From Xestospongia bergquistia (lineage: Eukaryota; Porifera; Demospongiae; Haplosclerida; Petrosiidae): 64,000 nt of DNA. The stretch covers positions 3,234,001 to 3,298,000 of the forward strand of contig OZ014413.1 of assembly GCA_963965975.1 (NCBI GenBank). The letters run 5' to 3'. Under the pieces are notes generated by a model. The model ran no database searches and was not told the origin of the DNA. It saw only the letters and a program-made list of their open reading frames with translations. Both the position numbers and the translations under genes were made by a program. Within the stretch, counting starts at the first letter, position 1; each line of letters starts with the position of its first letter. Below, piece after piece: positions 23,787 through 35,263 of the stretch.

Positions 23787-24640
23787 ATGAAACAAGAAGT
23801 GTTCTTCCATATATTGGTGGTGTCTAGTCTCGCAGTAGCAAGTCAAGAAGGTACTGTAAAAACAGTAGGTAATGATATGTTATTATATACTACACAGATA
23901 AAATAAGAAGTGATCTAACAAAGAGAGATGTAACAGGTCCACATGCTAATATCTCTCTCTGTGGCAAATCCCAATGTCTACAAGTATTGAGAGGTAGAGA
24001 AGGTATTGCAGGTAGAGATGGAGCAAAAGGTTTGAAAGGAGACAAAGGGGAAAATGGAATGAAAGGAGAACAAGGTCCTGTAGAACCACAAGGACCCAAG
24101 AGTGGTGGAGTCAGTTACATACGATGGGGTCAAATAACTTGTCCTACAGGTGCTACCTTAGTTTATAGTGGAAAGGTTGCAGGTAGTCATTACAGCAAAG
24201 GAGGAGGAGCAACTAATCACTTGTGTCTACCTTATGATCCAGAGTATTTGGAATATAAACCTGGCAAAAATAGTTGGGGTTCAAAAATATATGCAGCTAA
24301 ATATCAGGGAATTATTGGATCTCTATCTAGTCTTCATAATCACAATGTACCATGTGCAGTATGTTATGTCTCAAATCGTACAACAGTTCTCATGATACCA
24401 GCTAAAATAACTTGTCCTACATCATGGACTAAAGAATATCGAGGATATCTTATGGCTGAAAGGTTTGATTATAAACCTTCAACATATGAATGTATTGATG
24501 AACATTCTGTTGGTATATTAGGAAATATTACTAACACTGATGGAGCTCTTTTTCATCATGTTGAACCTCTGTGTTCTGGTGTACTTTGTCCTCCATATGA
24601 TGAAACTAAAGAGTTAGCCTGTGTGGTGTGTACCAAATAA
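23787..24640 (+). CDS. Short-chain (C4-type) collagen-like secreted protein
   Basis: Two exons, 23787-23850 and 23898-24640, with a 47-bp intron (gtactg...acacag); 268 residues. The N-terminus MKQEVFFHILVVSSLAVASQ is a signal peptide. A short Gly-X-Y stretch at about 68-106 (GREGIAGRDGAKGLKGDKGE and on) forms a triple helix. The C-terminal globular domain has Cys-rich duplicated halves: YIRWGQITCPTGATLVYSG, HNVPCAVCYV, then AKITCPTSWTKEYRGYLMAE and LACVVC. This C-terminal domain is characteristic of sponge short-chain collagen C4-like proteins, components of spongin-type extracellular matrix. The collagen stretch is short, with one imperfection (VEPQGP). A donor alternative at 23868 (gtaatg) would add six residues. 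Confidence 0.8.
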
Positions 24641-25639
24641 AAAATTGATATCATAAGTACCTATGTATTGTTATAACTTTAGTAATTTCATTTGTAAATT
24701 ATTCTTAAAAACCATCAAAACTCAGAGGACAATTATTCTAAAATTGTAATTTTAGATAACGCCAAAATAGTGCTAACAATGAAAATTGAAAAGTCAAAAA
24801 AATGTGCACATGAGTATTAACTAAACTACTTCTATTGAGGGTTTGTGTGATTAGGCGAAGCAATTACTTATTGACAAATTTTTGCTTAGGAATGTTTATT
24901 AATAATCCAGTTAATTTGTTTGCATGGCACACTATGTATGCAATAAAATGCCAAGAATATTTTAGATCATGTGAGTACTTTTCCATATGTGGATGTCCAG
25001 TTTCATAATCTTAATAATTGTTATATGGGACTTTCAAGAGCACAGAAAAAAAACTTTCACTGTTAGCACTTCAGCAATTTCATATCTTATGCAAACTCTC
25101 CACTCTTAACATTTAGCAATAAACTAGCCCATAAAGTAACATATGTACTATCACAATAATATTATAACAATTTTATTAATCATAATCTAGTTCCAAATCT
25201 ACTGATACAGCAAGTAGGTGTGGTCACCTGCCAAGATTGTTCAGTTTTGCAGTTTGTCATAAATAATACACAAAGCAATGAAAGTGTTTAAGATGACTAA
25301 AACTGTTATGTCCCATATTAAAATTTTATTTGTTCGATACAACAGAGCCCAATTAGAAAGAAATTTATACAGAATGATACTGAATTAATAGTGTCATAGC
25401 ACATTTGGAATTATTATTTAGTAAAAAGTAAGAAATTAGTAACACATAAAAGTGGTAAAGGTAGAAGTATTAATATTCATTGATTGGTATTGTGATGGCA
25501 GATACTTAGTCTAATGAGCTAGGCCCTCTTAATGTGATGGGTTGGTGGAGGAGGATCTAGAAATGAACTAGGCTTATGGCCTCACTGAATGTGAAGCAGT
25601 ACCACAATGTTTACACAGGTGGTTAAACTGTTATTATTA
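24641..25639. other. 3' region of the collagen gene and spacer
   Basis: aataaa overlaps the stop region (24637-24643) and could serve as polyadenylation signal; further aataaa-like sites follow. No other gene was seen. Confidence 0.4.
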
Positions 25640-25800
25640 TTGCTTTAAATTAATAGGTTTCATAATACCAATTATCTCTCATCTGGTCTTCACAATGTAC
25701 CAGTGCCATAAGTTATGCTTCTAATCAAGCAATTTTACTTATTATACCAGTTAAATACTTGACCCTCATCAAAAATAAAGAATATAGACAATGAACACTA
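25640..25800 (+). pseudogene. Fragment of a second C4-type collagen gene
   Basis: The sequence ataccaattatctctcatct, then ggtcttcacaatgtaccagt and ataccagttaaatacttgac, parallels 24308-24440 of the intact gene (ggaattattggatctctatc, cacaatgtaccatgtgcagt, ataccagctaaaataacttg). Stops and indels break it. Only the centre of the globular domain remains. Confidence 0.55.
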
Positions 25801-28252
25801 TTATCATAATGAAGTCACATACAGTATGTATGGAGCTTATTTATGATAATATTATTCATAACCTTGCCTTGTCTTATAATTAATATATTGTCTTCAAATA
25901 ATGCCACCAAAACTAATGAGAAAACATGACAGTAGTAGAGTTGAACCATAACAACACCCCATTAAAAAGGCACATCCATAATTATAAGTGCAACTGTAAA
26001 TACCACATTGACCCATTGAGCTTCAATGGCCACGCCTTCTACTTCTTGGGTGTGGCTTATTTTGAGCACAACTTATAATTAATCAATACTTGGTAACCAT
26101 TTTGTTATTTAAGAGATAGTACTAGAATATAAACTTACGAAGAAAGAGAGAGCACAACAACATTGAGCTGACAAGAGGATTACTTGTACTCCCTTCCTTT
26201 TTCAACCCAAACATGTTATTAGTAACAATAGCACATAAACATTGTTCATTAATATACAAAGTAAACACAATTTATATGTGTACTTTGTCTTAAGGAAATA
26301 GGAAACACACTGTAAAAAATAGTTCTTACATATATGCAAAAATGGCTAACAGACCACATGGTAGAAAGAATACAATCAAACGGATGTGTTAATTATAGGT
26401 ATAACCCTCCCTTATATAAGGGAAATGTTGTACATGCTGATAATCACAAAGTGGCCAAAATACCTAGCTAGCTGCAAATAATATCGAATATAAGTACAGT
26501 TTGTTACACAAATTTATATAAGCTCCTTCCATCATTATCTTTTGTCTCTGTTATCTAAGCTGTATACAATTATCATATACAGGTGCTTACCTATTAGATA
26601 CTTTCAGAATGATTCAAATGTTATAGTCCATAATATACATTGAACTTCTTCGTTCAAGCTAGGTAGAAGACAGCATACACTACATTAATACTAAGATCTG
26701 GACAGTGTTAATAATGAATGGTTAAATTTAATATCCATTAATAATGTAGTCATTAGTTGTTTGTAATATCTTTGTGGCTGAGTCACAAATATATTGTGTG
26801 AATGTTACACAATTTCAAATAATGTCCTAGTTACAACCTATGTGTGAGTGCTAATAGATGTGAAATCACTTTTGTGTGAACATCACATCCCATTTTTTAT
26901 AGTGCATTGTCTTCTTAAATATGGAGTTATAAATTATGAGCCTGTTCTTCTCTCAAATAAAGTGTAAGACAATAGTTAACTAATCTCTTATCTATAGTCA
27001 ACAGGAGAGTATACATTGACGGGAACTCCACTACACTAAAGAGGATAGATTGAAACTCCAGACTGTTATGACTGACAGAATTTCTCAGAACAACCTATAA
27101 CACACATTAATAGAACACAAGATTAAATATACAACAGAATTGAATATCCAGGAGTTAGCCTACAAACTCACTGTATATTCTACTCCATTATGACCTGTGA
27201 ACTACAAATATACAGTATACAGAAAGGTACCATAAAAGACTTTCGATCCTTTTGCAGTAACATCAATAAATTAATATTCTGCAGTGAGCTCACAAGAATT
27301 GCAATATACTACCTACTCAGTTCACTTGTAGTATACTGAGTTAGTATACTGTGTCAATATACTACAATTCACGTGAGTAGGTACAACTTGCCGCCATAAT
27401 ATTAAAATACAGACATTGCAGTTGCAAGAAGTTATGAAGAATTGAAGGCCTCTCATGCTATCTTTAAAAGATTGATACATTTCGCACAGTGAGGTTAATT
27501 ATACCACATTGTTTTTATGATAATACCTTGATCTTTGTTGACACAGAAAATCCTTACTCATATAAAATCTTAAAATAATGATATGAAATATCAATATAGT
27601 TATGCACAAAGTAAAATTATAAAAGTATTTTGCATTGCCATATTTTAGTGTTCACAAAGTCAAGTTTTAATTATTGATTGAATGTTAATTTAAAATTATT
27701 AAAGACATTTGTATTGTGTATATAGTATATGTATATAGTCTTCATTATCCTCTATTAATTTAAATAAGTTTTGATTGAATTGGTACTCATTATAATTATA
27801 TACTTTGACTAATCCCATACCATATAATATAATGACATAATCAATGTGATGATGTTCTTATAAACTGTCAACAGCTTTTTCTTTTATTGTGTCAATGAAT
27901 CACATTTAGAGAATGGTACTATTGTATATAGTATGATAAGGCAAAGCAGACATTATTAATGAATGGAAATGTTACCCCATATGACAATGAAATGCATCTT
28001 TTCTATAAAAGAGATAAAATTGTTTTTCTTTCACTTTTCTTGTGTGTCAAAAACATATTAAAAACAAAACTTTTATCATAATAGTACTAATATGAGTACA
28101 TGTTTGTAAATTGGTTTTCTTTTGTATAGCTTCAATACTCTTTTAATGCTTATAATAAAAGCAAACACACATTTCTTTGAGTCTAATTAATAATATATTG
28201 TTGTAGTTTTAGATGTATTAATTACTAGTACTAATCTAAACCTTTTAGGAAA
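25801..28252. other. Spacer upstream of the transporter array
   Basis: Contains the segmental duplication listed at 26120-27440. From about 27,950 the sequence is the upstream part of the transporter duplication unit (gaatggaaatgttacc, cttttctataaaag, ttgtgtgtcaaaaacatatt), repeated before the second and third genes. Confidence 0.5.
26120..27440. repeat. Segmental duplication, copy 1 (partner at 48480-49230)
   Basis: Shared blocks in the same order include actagaatataa, aagaaagaga, acacaatttatat, gttaactaatctcttatc, ctcagttcact, atactacaattcac and aaaatacagacatt. The partner also lies upstream of a transporter gene (51,225), so it may be an old flank of this gene family. Confidence 0.5.
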
Positions 28253-29764
28253 ATGTCAAGACTTTTGATTAAGTCTCGATCAGCACTACTAATTCTTCTC
28301 TGGGACTTCTTTATGTTCATTAATATTAGTTTCATTAGAAATTATGCAGCAACTATGTATGCTAAAGTTAATAATGGTGGTCATCAAATTGTCTTTGATG
28401 TTGGATATTGTCTTAATTTCTTTTTATTTCCCTTACTTGGTCTACTTGCTGATGTAAAAATAGGTAGATATACATCTATCATTACTGGTGTGTATCTGTC
28501 ATTTTTGTCATGGATAATCGCTGGCTTGAGTTTTATCATAAAGAGTTCATCACATTATAATGTGCTGTATTATATAACAAGTGGTGTTGCCTATTTGCTA
28601 CAAGTGATTGGATACTCATGTGTACGATCAAATATTATTCAATTTAATATTGATCAAGCCATTGGTGCTTCTGGTGATGAATTAAGTGCTATTATATATT
28701 GGCACTCACTGATTTTACCTGTAATTTTTTTTATTGGCATAATTGTACAATGCTTGATAAATCAGTTGATCATTGTGTCATATGTGCTATCAGGAGTGGC
28801 TGTCATTACAGTGATTGTCACTAACTTTCTCTATAAACATTGGCTGGATACTACATGTCACATTGTTAATCCTGTCAAATTGATTGCTAAAGTACTCAAC
28901 TATGCCAGAAAAAATAAGTATCCCAGGAATCATAGTGCCTTGACCTATTGGGAAGGGAATTACCCTTCCAGATTGGACCTAGGTAAAAACAAATATGATG
29001 GACCATTCACAGAAGAACAGGTAGAGAATGTCAAGGTAGTTATACAATTGACACCATTATTTATTTGCATTGTTGGTCTTGTTTTTGCTGATGATTTTAA
29101 ATGGATTAATTACTATAAATCAAATGATGACTTGTCTTTTATTGATTGCTTTATGTTCAAAAGTGCGTTACATGCTTTAGTAGCTTCACTTTTAATTCTC
29201 TTATATCAGTTAATTATACATCCTTGCTTTCCAAATTACATTCCAAGTATGCTTAAAAGAATTGGAGTTGGACTGATGTTCTCATTATTTACAACAATAT
29301 ATTCTGTCATAATACTTACTTACAAAGATCATTTTCATTTTGAAATAACTTGGTACAATTTCACTGTTGTTTCTTCAGTTTTACATGGAATAGCATATGC
29401 TTTAATTTTGCCAACATCCTTAGAGTTCACAATAGCTCAGTGTCCATATGAAATGAGAGGTTTATTGGTAGGACTATGGTATTCAGCATTTGGCATTGGT
29501 TATATTTTTTCTGTGAACAGCAAGTATCTATTTAAGTGTGAAAGCAAGATGACACGTCAAAGTGTTTACTATTACATTGTTAAGAATGTGCTTGTTCTTA
29601 TTATTCTTATAGTGTTCATAATATTAGCTAAATGTTACAAGTTACGTGTAAGAGAAAATGAAGTCAATGTATATTTAATAGCCGAGGAACATTATGAGAG
29701 ATATATGGACCAAGAAGTAGAGTATAACAACAAAATAGGGGACTCACTTGAGTGTACTAACTGA
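28253..29764 (+). CDS. POT/SLC15-type transporter 1
   Basis: Intronless, 503 residues, about 11-12 hydrophobic segments. POT-family landmarks: GLLADVKIGRYTSIITGVY (loop 2-3), VRSNIIQFNIDQAIGAS (the N..FG.DQ-type motif after TM4), the central loop with RNHSALTYWEGNYPSRLDLG then GPFTEEQVENVKVV, and LEFTIAQCPYEMRGLLVGLW (TM10 region). Family members move di- and tripeptides or histidine with protons. The canonical ExxER motif of TM1 is absent: the position reads ISFIR, so both acidic residues are lost. The start ATG follows ggaaa and is conserved in copies 2 and 3. It heads a three-gene tandem array. Substrate cannot be predicted. Confidence 0.8.
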   Translation: MSRLLIKSRSALLILLWDFFMFINISFIRNYAATMYAKVNNGGHQIVFDVGYCLNFFLFPLLGLLADVKIGRYTSIITGVYLSFLSWIIAGLSFIIKSSSHYNVLYYITSGVAYLLQVIGYSCVRSNIIQFNIDQAIGASGDELSAIIYWHSLILPVIFFIGIIVQCLINQLIIVSYVLSGVAVITVIVTNFLYKHWLDTTCHIVNPVKLIAKVLNYARKNKYPRNHSALTYWEGNYPSRLDLGKNKYDGPFTEEQVENVKVVIQLTPLFICIVGLVFADDFKWINYYKSNDDLSFIDCFMFKSALHALVASLLILLYQLIIHPCFPNYIPSMLKRIGVGLMFSLFTTIYSVIILTYKDHFHFEITWYNFTVVSSVLHGIAYALILPTSLEFTIAQCPYEMRGLLVGLWYSAFGIGYIFSVNSKYLFKCESKMTRQSVYYYIVKNVLVLIILIVFIILAKCYKLRVRENEVNVYLIAEEHYERYMDQEVEYNNKIGDSLECTN

Positions 29765-29800
29765 TATATTTCTACATTTATCCATATCTTTATTTATATG

Positions 29801-29860
29801 AGTTATATATATATACAATATATATAGCCATATGGCTATATATATATTGTATATATAACT
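29801..29860. repeat. Near-perfect 60-bp palindrome after transporter 1
   Basis: agttatatatatat...agccat|atggct...atatataact. The arms differ only in the number of ta steps. It begins 37 bases after the stop codon, is identical at 32911-32970 and survives as a half arm near 36828-36854. It could form an RNA hairpin in the 3' UTR. Confidence 0.8.
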
Positions 29861-29931
29861 CTTCTATATTTTTTTATTTTTGTTTGGTTTATGCAAACAG
29901 AATGTTTGTATAAATCATGCATGGTGTTTGA

Positions 29932-30958
29932 GTCCACATACTTTGTCCATGGATTACATCTATTTGCATTTGATTTAGCCGGCTTTGATCGGCAAACTGT
30001 TGCAATGTGCCCTTTCTTGCCACAGTTGTGACATTTGGCATCTAGAAATTTACATTCTTTCGCCGTGTGATTTTGCTTACCACATCGATAGCAGGCGTCT
30101 CTTCCCCCCTTATCTTTGGGTTTCTGGGAGGGCCGTGTTATCTTTTGGACTATCCCGTCTCCTCCTTGTAGAGACTTCGAGTTCTTGTCAGCCGCTTCCA
30201 TTCCTTGGGCGAGATCATAAGCTTTCGCAAATGTTAAGTTGTCCTCTGTTAGCAACCTTTTTTGAATGCTTTCACTTCTCAGCCCACATACGAGTCTATC
30301 CCGTAGTGCATCATTTAGCTGCTCGCCAAAGGCGCAGTGAGTAGCTAGCCGACGTAGTTCGGCTATGTACTGTGCCAGCAATTCTCCGACTGCTTGATTT
30401 CGACGATAAAAATGGAACCTTTCTGCAATGACTATCGGCTTTGGCTGAAAATGTGTCGTGAGTGCACTCATAAGGTCCTCGTAGGACTTGTCTTGTGGCC
30501 TTTCTGGTGCCGTGAGACTGCGTAGTAAAGAGTAATTCTTCGCTCCAATTACGCTAAGGAATACTGCTACTTGCTTCTCTTCTGCAATAGAGTTAGCTTG
30601 GAAATAGAGACTTGCACGTTCCAAATAGGCAGCAATCGTTTCTGATTCAGGTTGAAACTCCTGAAGTTGCCCAAAAGTAGACCTTGCCATATCCACGAAC
30701 CCTCGTCGCCAGTTGTGATATCTTGTTAACTTCACGTAGATATCAACTTAAAGTGTGTATATTTTTATTATAACTTTATAATGGGAGAACAATAAAGAAG
30801 ACTGTTACAACAACATAAGAGAGTAACTTAAATACAAGTAGGATAAACAGTGCTAACAAAAAGGTGTGAACACTAAAAGATTAACAACTAATAAACCAAT
30901 ACATAAGTGTCAATAACACAAATTAACAAGTCTATTAAATTGTAGTTAACATACTACA
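29932..30958 (-). mobile_element. Ty3/gypsy LTR retrotransposon fragment: LTR plus gag
   Basis: A putative LTR at 30714-30958 starts TG (tgtagtatgttaac) and ends CA, followed by actggcgacgaggg, a leader typical of gypsy-type elements. Gag starts at the ATG at 30690 (MARSTFGQLQEFQPESETI). It runs through a retroviral-type gag core (AYLERASLYFQAN, LMSALTTHFQPKPIVIAERF, LRDRLVCGL) to two zinc knuckles, CYRCGKQNHTAKEC and CHNCGKKGHIATVC. It stops at a breakpoint near 29,932, before any protease or polymerase; pol and the second LTR are missing. Its GC content is clearly higher than that of neighbouring DNA. It sits exactly between transporter duplication units 1 and 2. Confidence 0.75.
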
Positions 30959-31362
30959 TTAATGAATGGGAATGTTACCATATGACAACGTAATGCATCT
31001 TTTCTATAAAAGAAGATAAAATTGTTTTTCTTTCACTTTTCTTGTGTGTCAAAAACATATTTAAAAAAACTTTTATTATAATAGTACTAATATGAGTACA
31101 TGTTTGTAAATTGTTTTTCTTTTGTATAGCTTCAATACTCTCTTAATGCTTATAATAAAAGCAAATACACATTTCTTTGAGTCTATTTAATAATATAAGG
31201 TTGTAGTTTTAGATGTATTAATTACTAGTACTTACATCGAAAGTAAAACTATCAACCAATTCAACTATTAACAACAAACCAATTCTCAAGACACCATTCC
31301 TTTGAATCATTTATTGTTGTAGTTCTAAATGTATTAACTACTTATCTAAACTTTTTTGGAAA

Positions 31363-32874
31363 ATGTCAAGATTTTTGATTAAGTCTCGATCAGTACTACT
31401 AATTCTTCTCTGGGACTTTTCTATGTTTATTCATATAAGTTTTATTAGAAATTCTGCAGCAACTAAGTATACTAAAGTTATTAATGATGGTCATCAAGTT
31501 GTCTTTGATGTTGGATATTGTCTTATTTTCTTTATATTTCCCTTACTTGGTCTGCTTGCTGATGTAAAAATAGGTAGATATACATCGATCATTACTGGTG
31601 TGTATATGTCATTTTTATCATGGATAATTGGTGGCTTGAGTTTTATCATAAAGAGTTCATCACATTATAATGTGCTGTATTATATAACAAGTGGTGTTGG
31701 CTATTTGCTACAAGTGATTGGATACTCATGTGTACGATCAAATATTATTCAATTTAATATTGATCAAGCCATTGGTGCTTCTGGTGATGAATTAAGTTCT
31801 ATTATATATTGGCACTCACTGATTTTACCTGTAATTTTTTTTATTGGCATAATTGTACAATGCTTGATAAATCAGTTTATGATTGTGTCATATGTGCTAT
31901 CAGGAATGGCTGTCATTACAGTGATTGTCACTAACTTTCTCTATAAACATTGGCTGGATACTACGTGTCACATTGTTAATCCTGTCAAATTGATTGCTAA
32001 AGTACTCAACTATGCCAGGAAAAATAAGTATCCCAGGAATCGTAGTGCCTTGACCTATTGGGAAGAGAATTACCCTTCCAGGTTGGACCTAGGTAAGGAC
32101 AAATATGGTGGACCATTCACAGAGGAACAGGTAGAGAATGTTAAGGTAGTTATGCGATTGACACCATTATTTATCTGTATTGTTGGTCTTGTTTGTGCTG
32201 AGAACATTAAATGGATTAGTTACTATAAATCAAATGATGACTTGTCTTTTATTGATTGTTTTATGTTCAAAAATGGATTACATGCTTTAGTAGAATCACT
32301 TTTAATTCTGTTATATCAGTTAATTATACATCCCTGTTTTCCAAATTATATTCCAAGTATGCTTAAAAGAATTGGAGTTGGACTGATGTTCTCATTATTT
32401 ACAACAATATATTCTGTCATAATACTTGCTTCCAAAGATCATTTTCATTTTGAAATAACTTGGTACAATTTCACTGTTGTTTCTGCAGTTTTATATGGAA
32501 TATCATATGCTTTAATTTTGCCAACATCCTTAGAGTTCACAATAGCTCAGTGTCCATATGAAATGAGAGGTTTATTGGTAGGACTATGGTATTCAGCATT
32601 TGGCATTGGTTATATTTTTACTGTGAACAACAAATACCTATTTAACTGTGAAAGCAAGATGATGTGTCAAAGTGTTTACTATTACATTGTTAAGAGTGTG
32701 CTTGTTCTTATTATTCTTATAGTGTTCATAATATTAGCTAAACGTTACAAGTTACGTGTGAGAGAAAATGAAGTCAATGTATATTTAATAGCCGAGGAAC
32801 ATTATGAAAGATATATGGACCAAGAGGCAGAGTATAACAACAAAATGGGGGACTCACTTGAGTGTACTAACTGA
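31363..32874 (+). CDS. POT/SLC15-type transporter 2
   Basis: Intronless, 503 residues, almost identical to transporter 1 in DNA and protein, including both flanks; a recent tandem duplicate. The same landmarks are present (GLLADVKIGRYTSII, IIQFNIDQAIGASGDELSSI, TYWEENYPSRLDLGKDKYGG). Here TM1 reads FIRNS instead of FIRNY, and the acidic ExxER residues are again absent. Differences from copy 1 are scattered (MSFLSWIIGGLSF versus LSFLSWIIAGLSF; CAENIKWISYY versus FADDFKWINYY). The tail ends AEYNNKMGDSLECTN. Expected in plasma or lysosomal membrane. Confidence 0.8.
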   Translation: MSRFLIKSRSVLLILLWDFSMFIHISFIRNSAATKYTKVINDGHQVVFDVGYCLIFFIFPLLGLLADVKIGRYTSIITGVYMSFLSWIIGGLSFIIKSSSHYNVLYYITSGVGYLLQVIGYSCVRSNIIQFNIDQAIGASGDELSSIIYWHSLILPVIFFIGIIVQCLINQFMIVSYVLSGMAVITVIVTNFLYKHWLDTTCHIVNPVKLIAKVLNYARKNKYPRNRSALTYWEENYPSRLDLGKDKYGGPFTEEQVENVKVVMRLTPLFICIVGLVCAENIKWISYYKSNDDLSFIDCFMFKNGLHALVESLLILLYQLIIHPCFPNYIPSMLKRIGVGLMFSLFTTIYSVIILASKDHFHFEITWYNFTVVSAVLYGISYALILPTSLEFTIAQCPYEMRGLLVGLWYSAFGIGYIFTVNNKYLFNCESKMMCQSVYYYIVKSVLVLIILIVFIILAKRYKLRVRENEVNVYLIAEEHYERYMDQEAEYNNKMGDSLECTN

Positions 32875-32910
32875 TATATTTCTACATTTATCCATATCTT
32901 TATTTATATG

Positions 32911-32970
32911 AGTTATATATATATACAATATATATAGCCATATGGCTATATATATATTGTATATATAACT
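32911..32970. repeat. 60-bp palindrome after transporter 2
   Basis: Identical to the palindrome at 29801-29860 and at the same distance from the stop codon. Confidence 0.8.
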
Positions 32971-33310
32971 CTTCTATATTTTTTGATTTTGTTTGGTTTA
33001 TGCAAACAGAATGTTTGTATAAATCATGCATGGTGTTTAAACTGTTCTTGTATTAACATTTTAGTCTATTGATATTATCACTGAATATAACACTTTGTTT
33101 TGTTTTTAAAAATGAAAATCTCTATCATCTTAGATTGATCTAAGTTGTATTAGAAATAAACCAGCTTTTACATAATTTAATAATATTCCTATAAGATTTA
33201 ACATAACAGTAATAATCATGAGAGATATACAGGACACGAAGAAAGATATTATAATACTTGTCAGTCCAGTTACTGATAATATAGTATATACTGGCTATCA
33301 TAACTTTAAA

Positions 33311-33596
33311 TTAAATTGTTAATGTTTTAGCTAATAGATCTGACACAGAATAAAGAAAAGTCACAATTTTTACACTTAGTAAAGCAATAGAACATACTTA
33401 ACACGTTTATGGCAACAAACTCTCTATCAAACATACCAGAAGAATGTAGAGTCCCAGTGAATTGTAGAGCTGACCCCATTAATAATAAATGGGCTCCTTT
33501 GTAAGGAATACAACAAATGGTACAATATCTCTTCACGATGTCTGTTAAGATGCTTCTATAATGGTTATGGTTTATAAGCAATATTGACTCTTCCAT
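33311..33596 (-). CDS. Small two-exon gene of unknown function (75 residues)
   Basis: Exon 33398-33596 (donor ttaa|gtatgt, phase 1) and exon 33311-33339 (acceptor gtgtcag) join in frame: 228 nt including stop. The protein starts MEESILLINHNHYRSILTDI, contains LLLMGSALQFTGTLHSSGMF and ends NLLAKTLTI. There is no signal peptide or membrane segment. It lies head-to-tail within the transporter duplication unit; a frameshifted copy is at 37190-37460. I do not recognise the family. The conserved splice sites in both copies favour a real gene. Confidence 0.45.
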
Positions 33597-35263
33597 TTCT
33601 GAACGTCAGTGCGGTCCGTCATCGAAAGGCGTGGACATAAACGAGTGTACAGAAGATGTACGTAAAAGTTTCTAAATTTGTAGACACACAATAACGAATT
33701 ATGTTATTTTTCATCATTCTCTCAGTACTTCTTGTTATGTTGTATTTTTTTTTGATATGGATAAATATCAATAATGATCATGATTGAAGTGATGGACCAA
33801 TTCTGTCAAATTTTGTTGCCTTGTTGACATTTGCAAGATATTAAATAATTTAGTAGGGTAGTAAAGTGTTTTTCTAATTTGACATCTGTTTTTAAAAAAT
33901 CTCCTTTAGTTGAAAAATGAAGTGAATATGACAATAATAAGAGTGTCTTTAATTTGTTGCTACACTACAATACAACCTTTATTTATATGTTCATTATGTG
34001 GCTCTACTTTTTGCTTAGTAGGCAATTTACTAAGTCCATAATCTAAGTATAGTCTTGATCATGCAAACCTCTAGTAATATATATCTAATTCTTTATCAAT
34101 TAGTAAAAAACAATTTCATTGACCCCATCCTTAAGCTATTAATTAGCCTCACTTTGGTCATAATATGCTTTACATACTTTTACATTGTTTAGTCTTTTCA
34201 AAGTCCCTGGGCAGATGTTTCTTTAATGACTTGTTAAATTCAGAAGACAAAACCACTACTCCTTATATAAAGAACACAACAAGAGCTTTGTCAGTCAAGT
34301 TCCATTTCAAATCCCTCTTTATTATTTTTAATGTTAATATTAAGAAATGAAAATTTTGATAGTACTGTGTTTAGTTGAAAAGCCAGGAATCTTGTCTCCA
34401 TAGTTGAAATATTTATTGAACAATTATCACTTAAGAGACTTAACTATTATACTATTTATAATTTATTACCTCATTACAATTGTAATTTAGTATGCTGTTT
34501 GTGGCAGGCAGTCTTCAGACTTTTTGGACCATGTGTGTTATGTATATTGATGTGTCCATTTCACGTTTTCAATCTATTGTTGTATGTCACTTTTGAAAAC
34601 AATAAATGAAGGCAGCTCACATAAGTAACTATTGATCATGTAGTAACCTACAAATTTCTTTTTTATTATATTGTGTCAATGCATCACATTCAGAGGATAA
34701 TGCTATCATGCAGAATGATAAATTGAAAGAAGGCAAAACCGATTTTATCAATGAATACGACGAACATTACCATATGACAGTGAAACACATCTTATCTTAC
34801 TAAAATGTACATAAAATTGTTTATCTTTCACTTTTCTATTTTGTCAAAAACATATCAGAACAACAAAATCTTATAAGATACTTGTGCTAATATAAATACA
34901 TGTTTGCATATTGGTAGTGTTGTATATAGCTTCACTACTTTCTTAATGCTTATACTGAAAGCAAGACATCGTTATTAGCAATATCAGGACATCCTTATTA
35001 CTACTAACATTTTGATAAACACTCCATAATAGACACAATATAAATGAAAACATTGTTATATTTATTTTTGATAAAATCATTACATACTGGTTATGCTGTA
35101 TACCTTCAATTATTTATTAATGCTTACACTGAAAGTAAAACTATCAACCAATTCAACTATTAACAACAAACCAATTCTCAAGACACCATTCCTTTGAGTC
35201 TATTTAATCATTTATTGTTGTAGTTCTAAATGTATTAGCTACTTATCAAAACTTTTTTGGAAA
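33597..35263. other. Spacer between transporters 2 and 3
   Basis: No gene was seen up to about 34,680. From there the upstream part of duplication unit 3 begins, more diverged than unit 2. The last 150 bases (aagtaaaactatcaaccaat, caagacaccattccttt) are near-identical to 31238-31362. Confidence 0.5.

Noticed and set aside
29836-29935. C-terminal extension of the gag frame
   Set aside because: Beyond 29,932 the frame reads into transporter 3' flank; it is a chance fusion, not gag.
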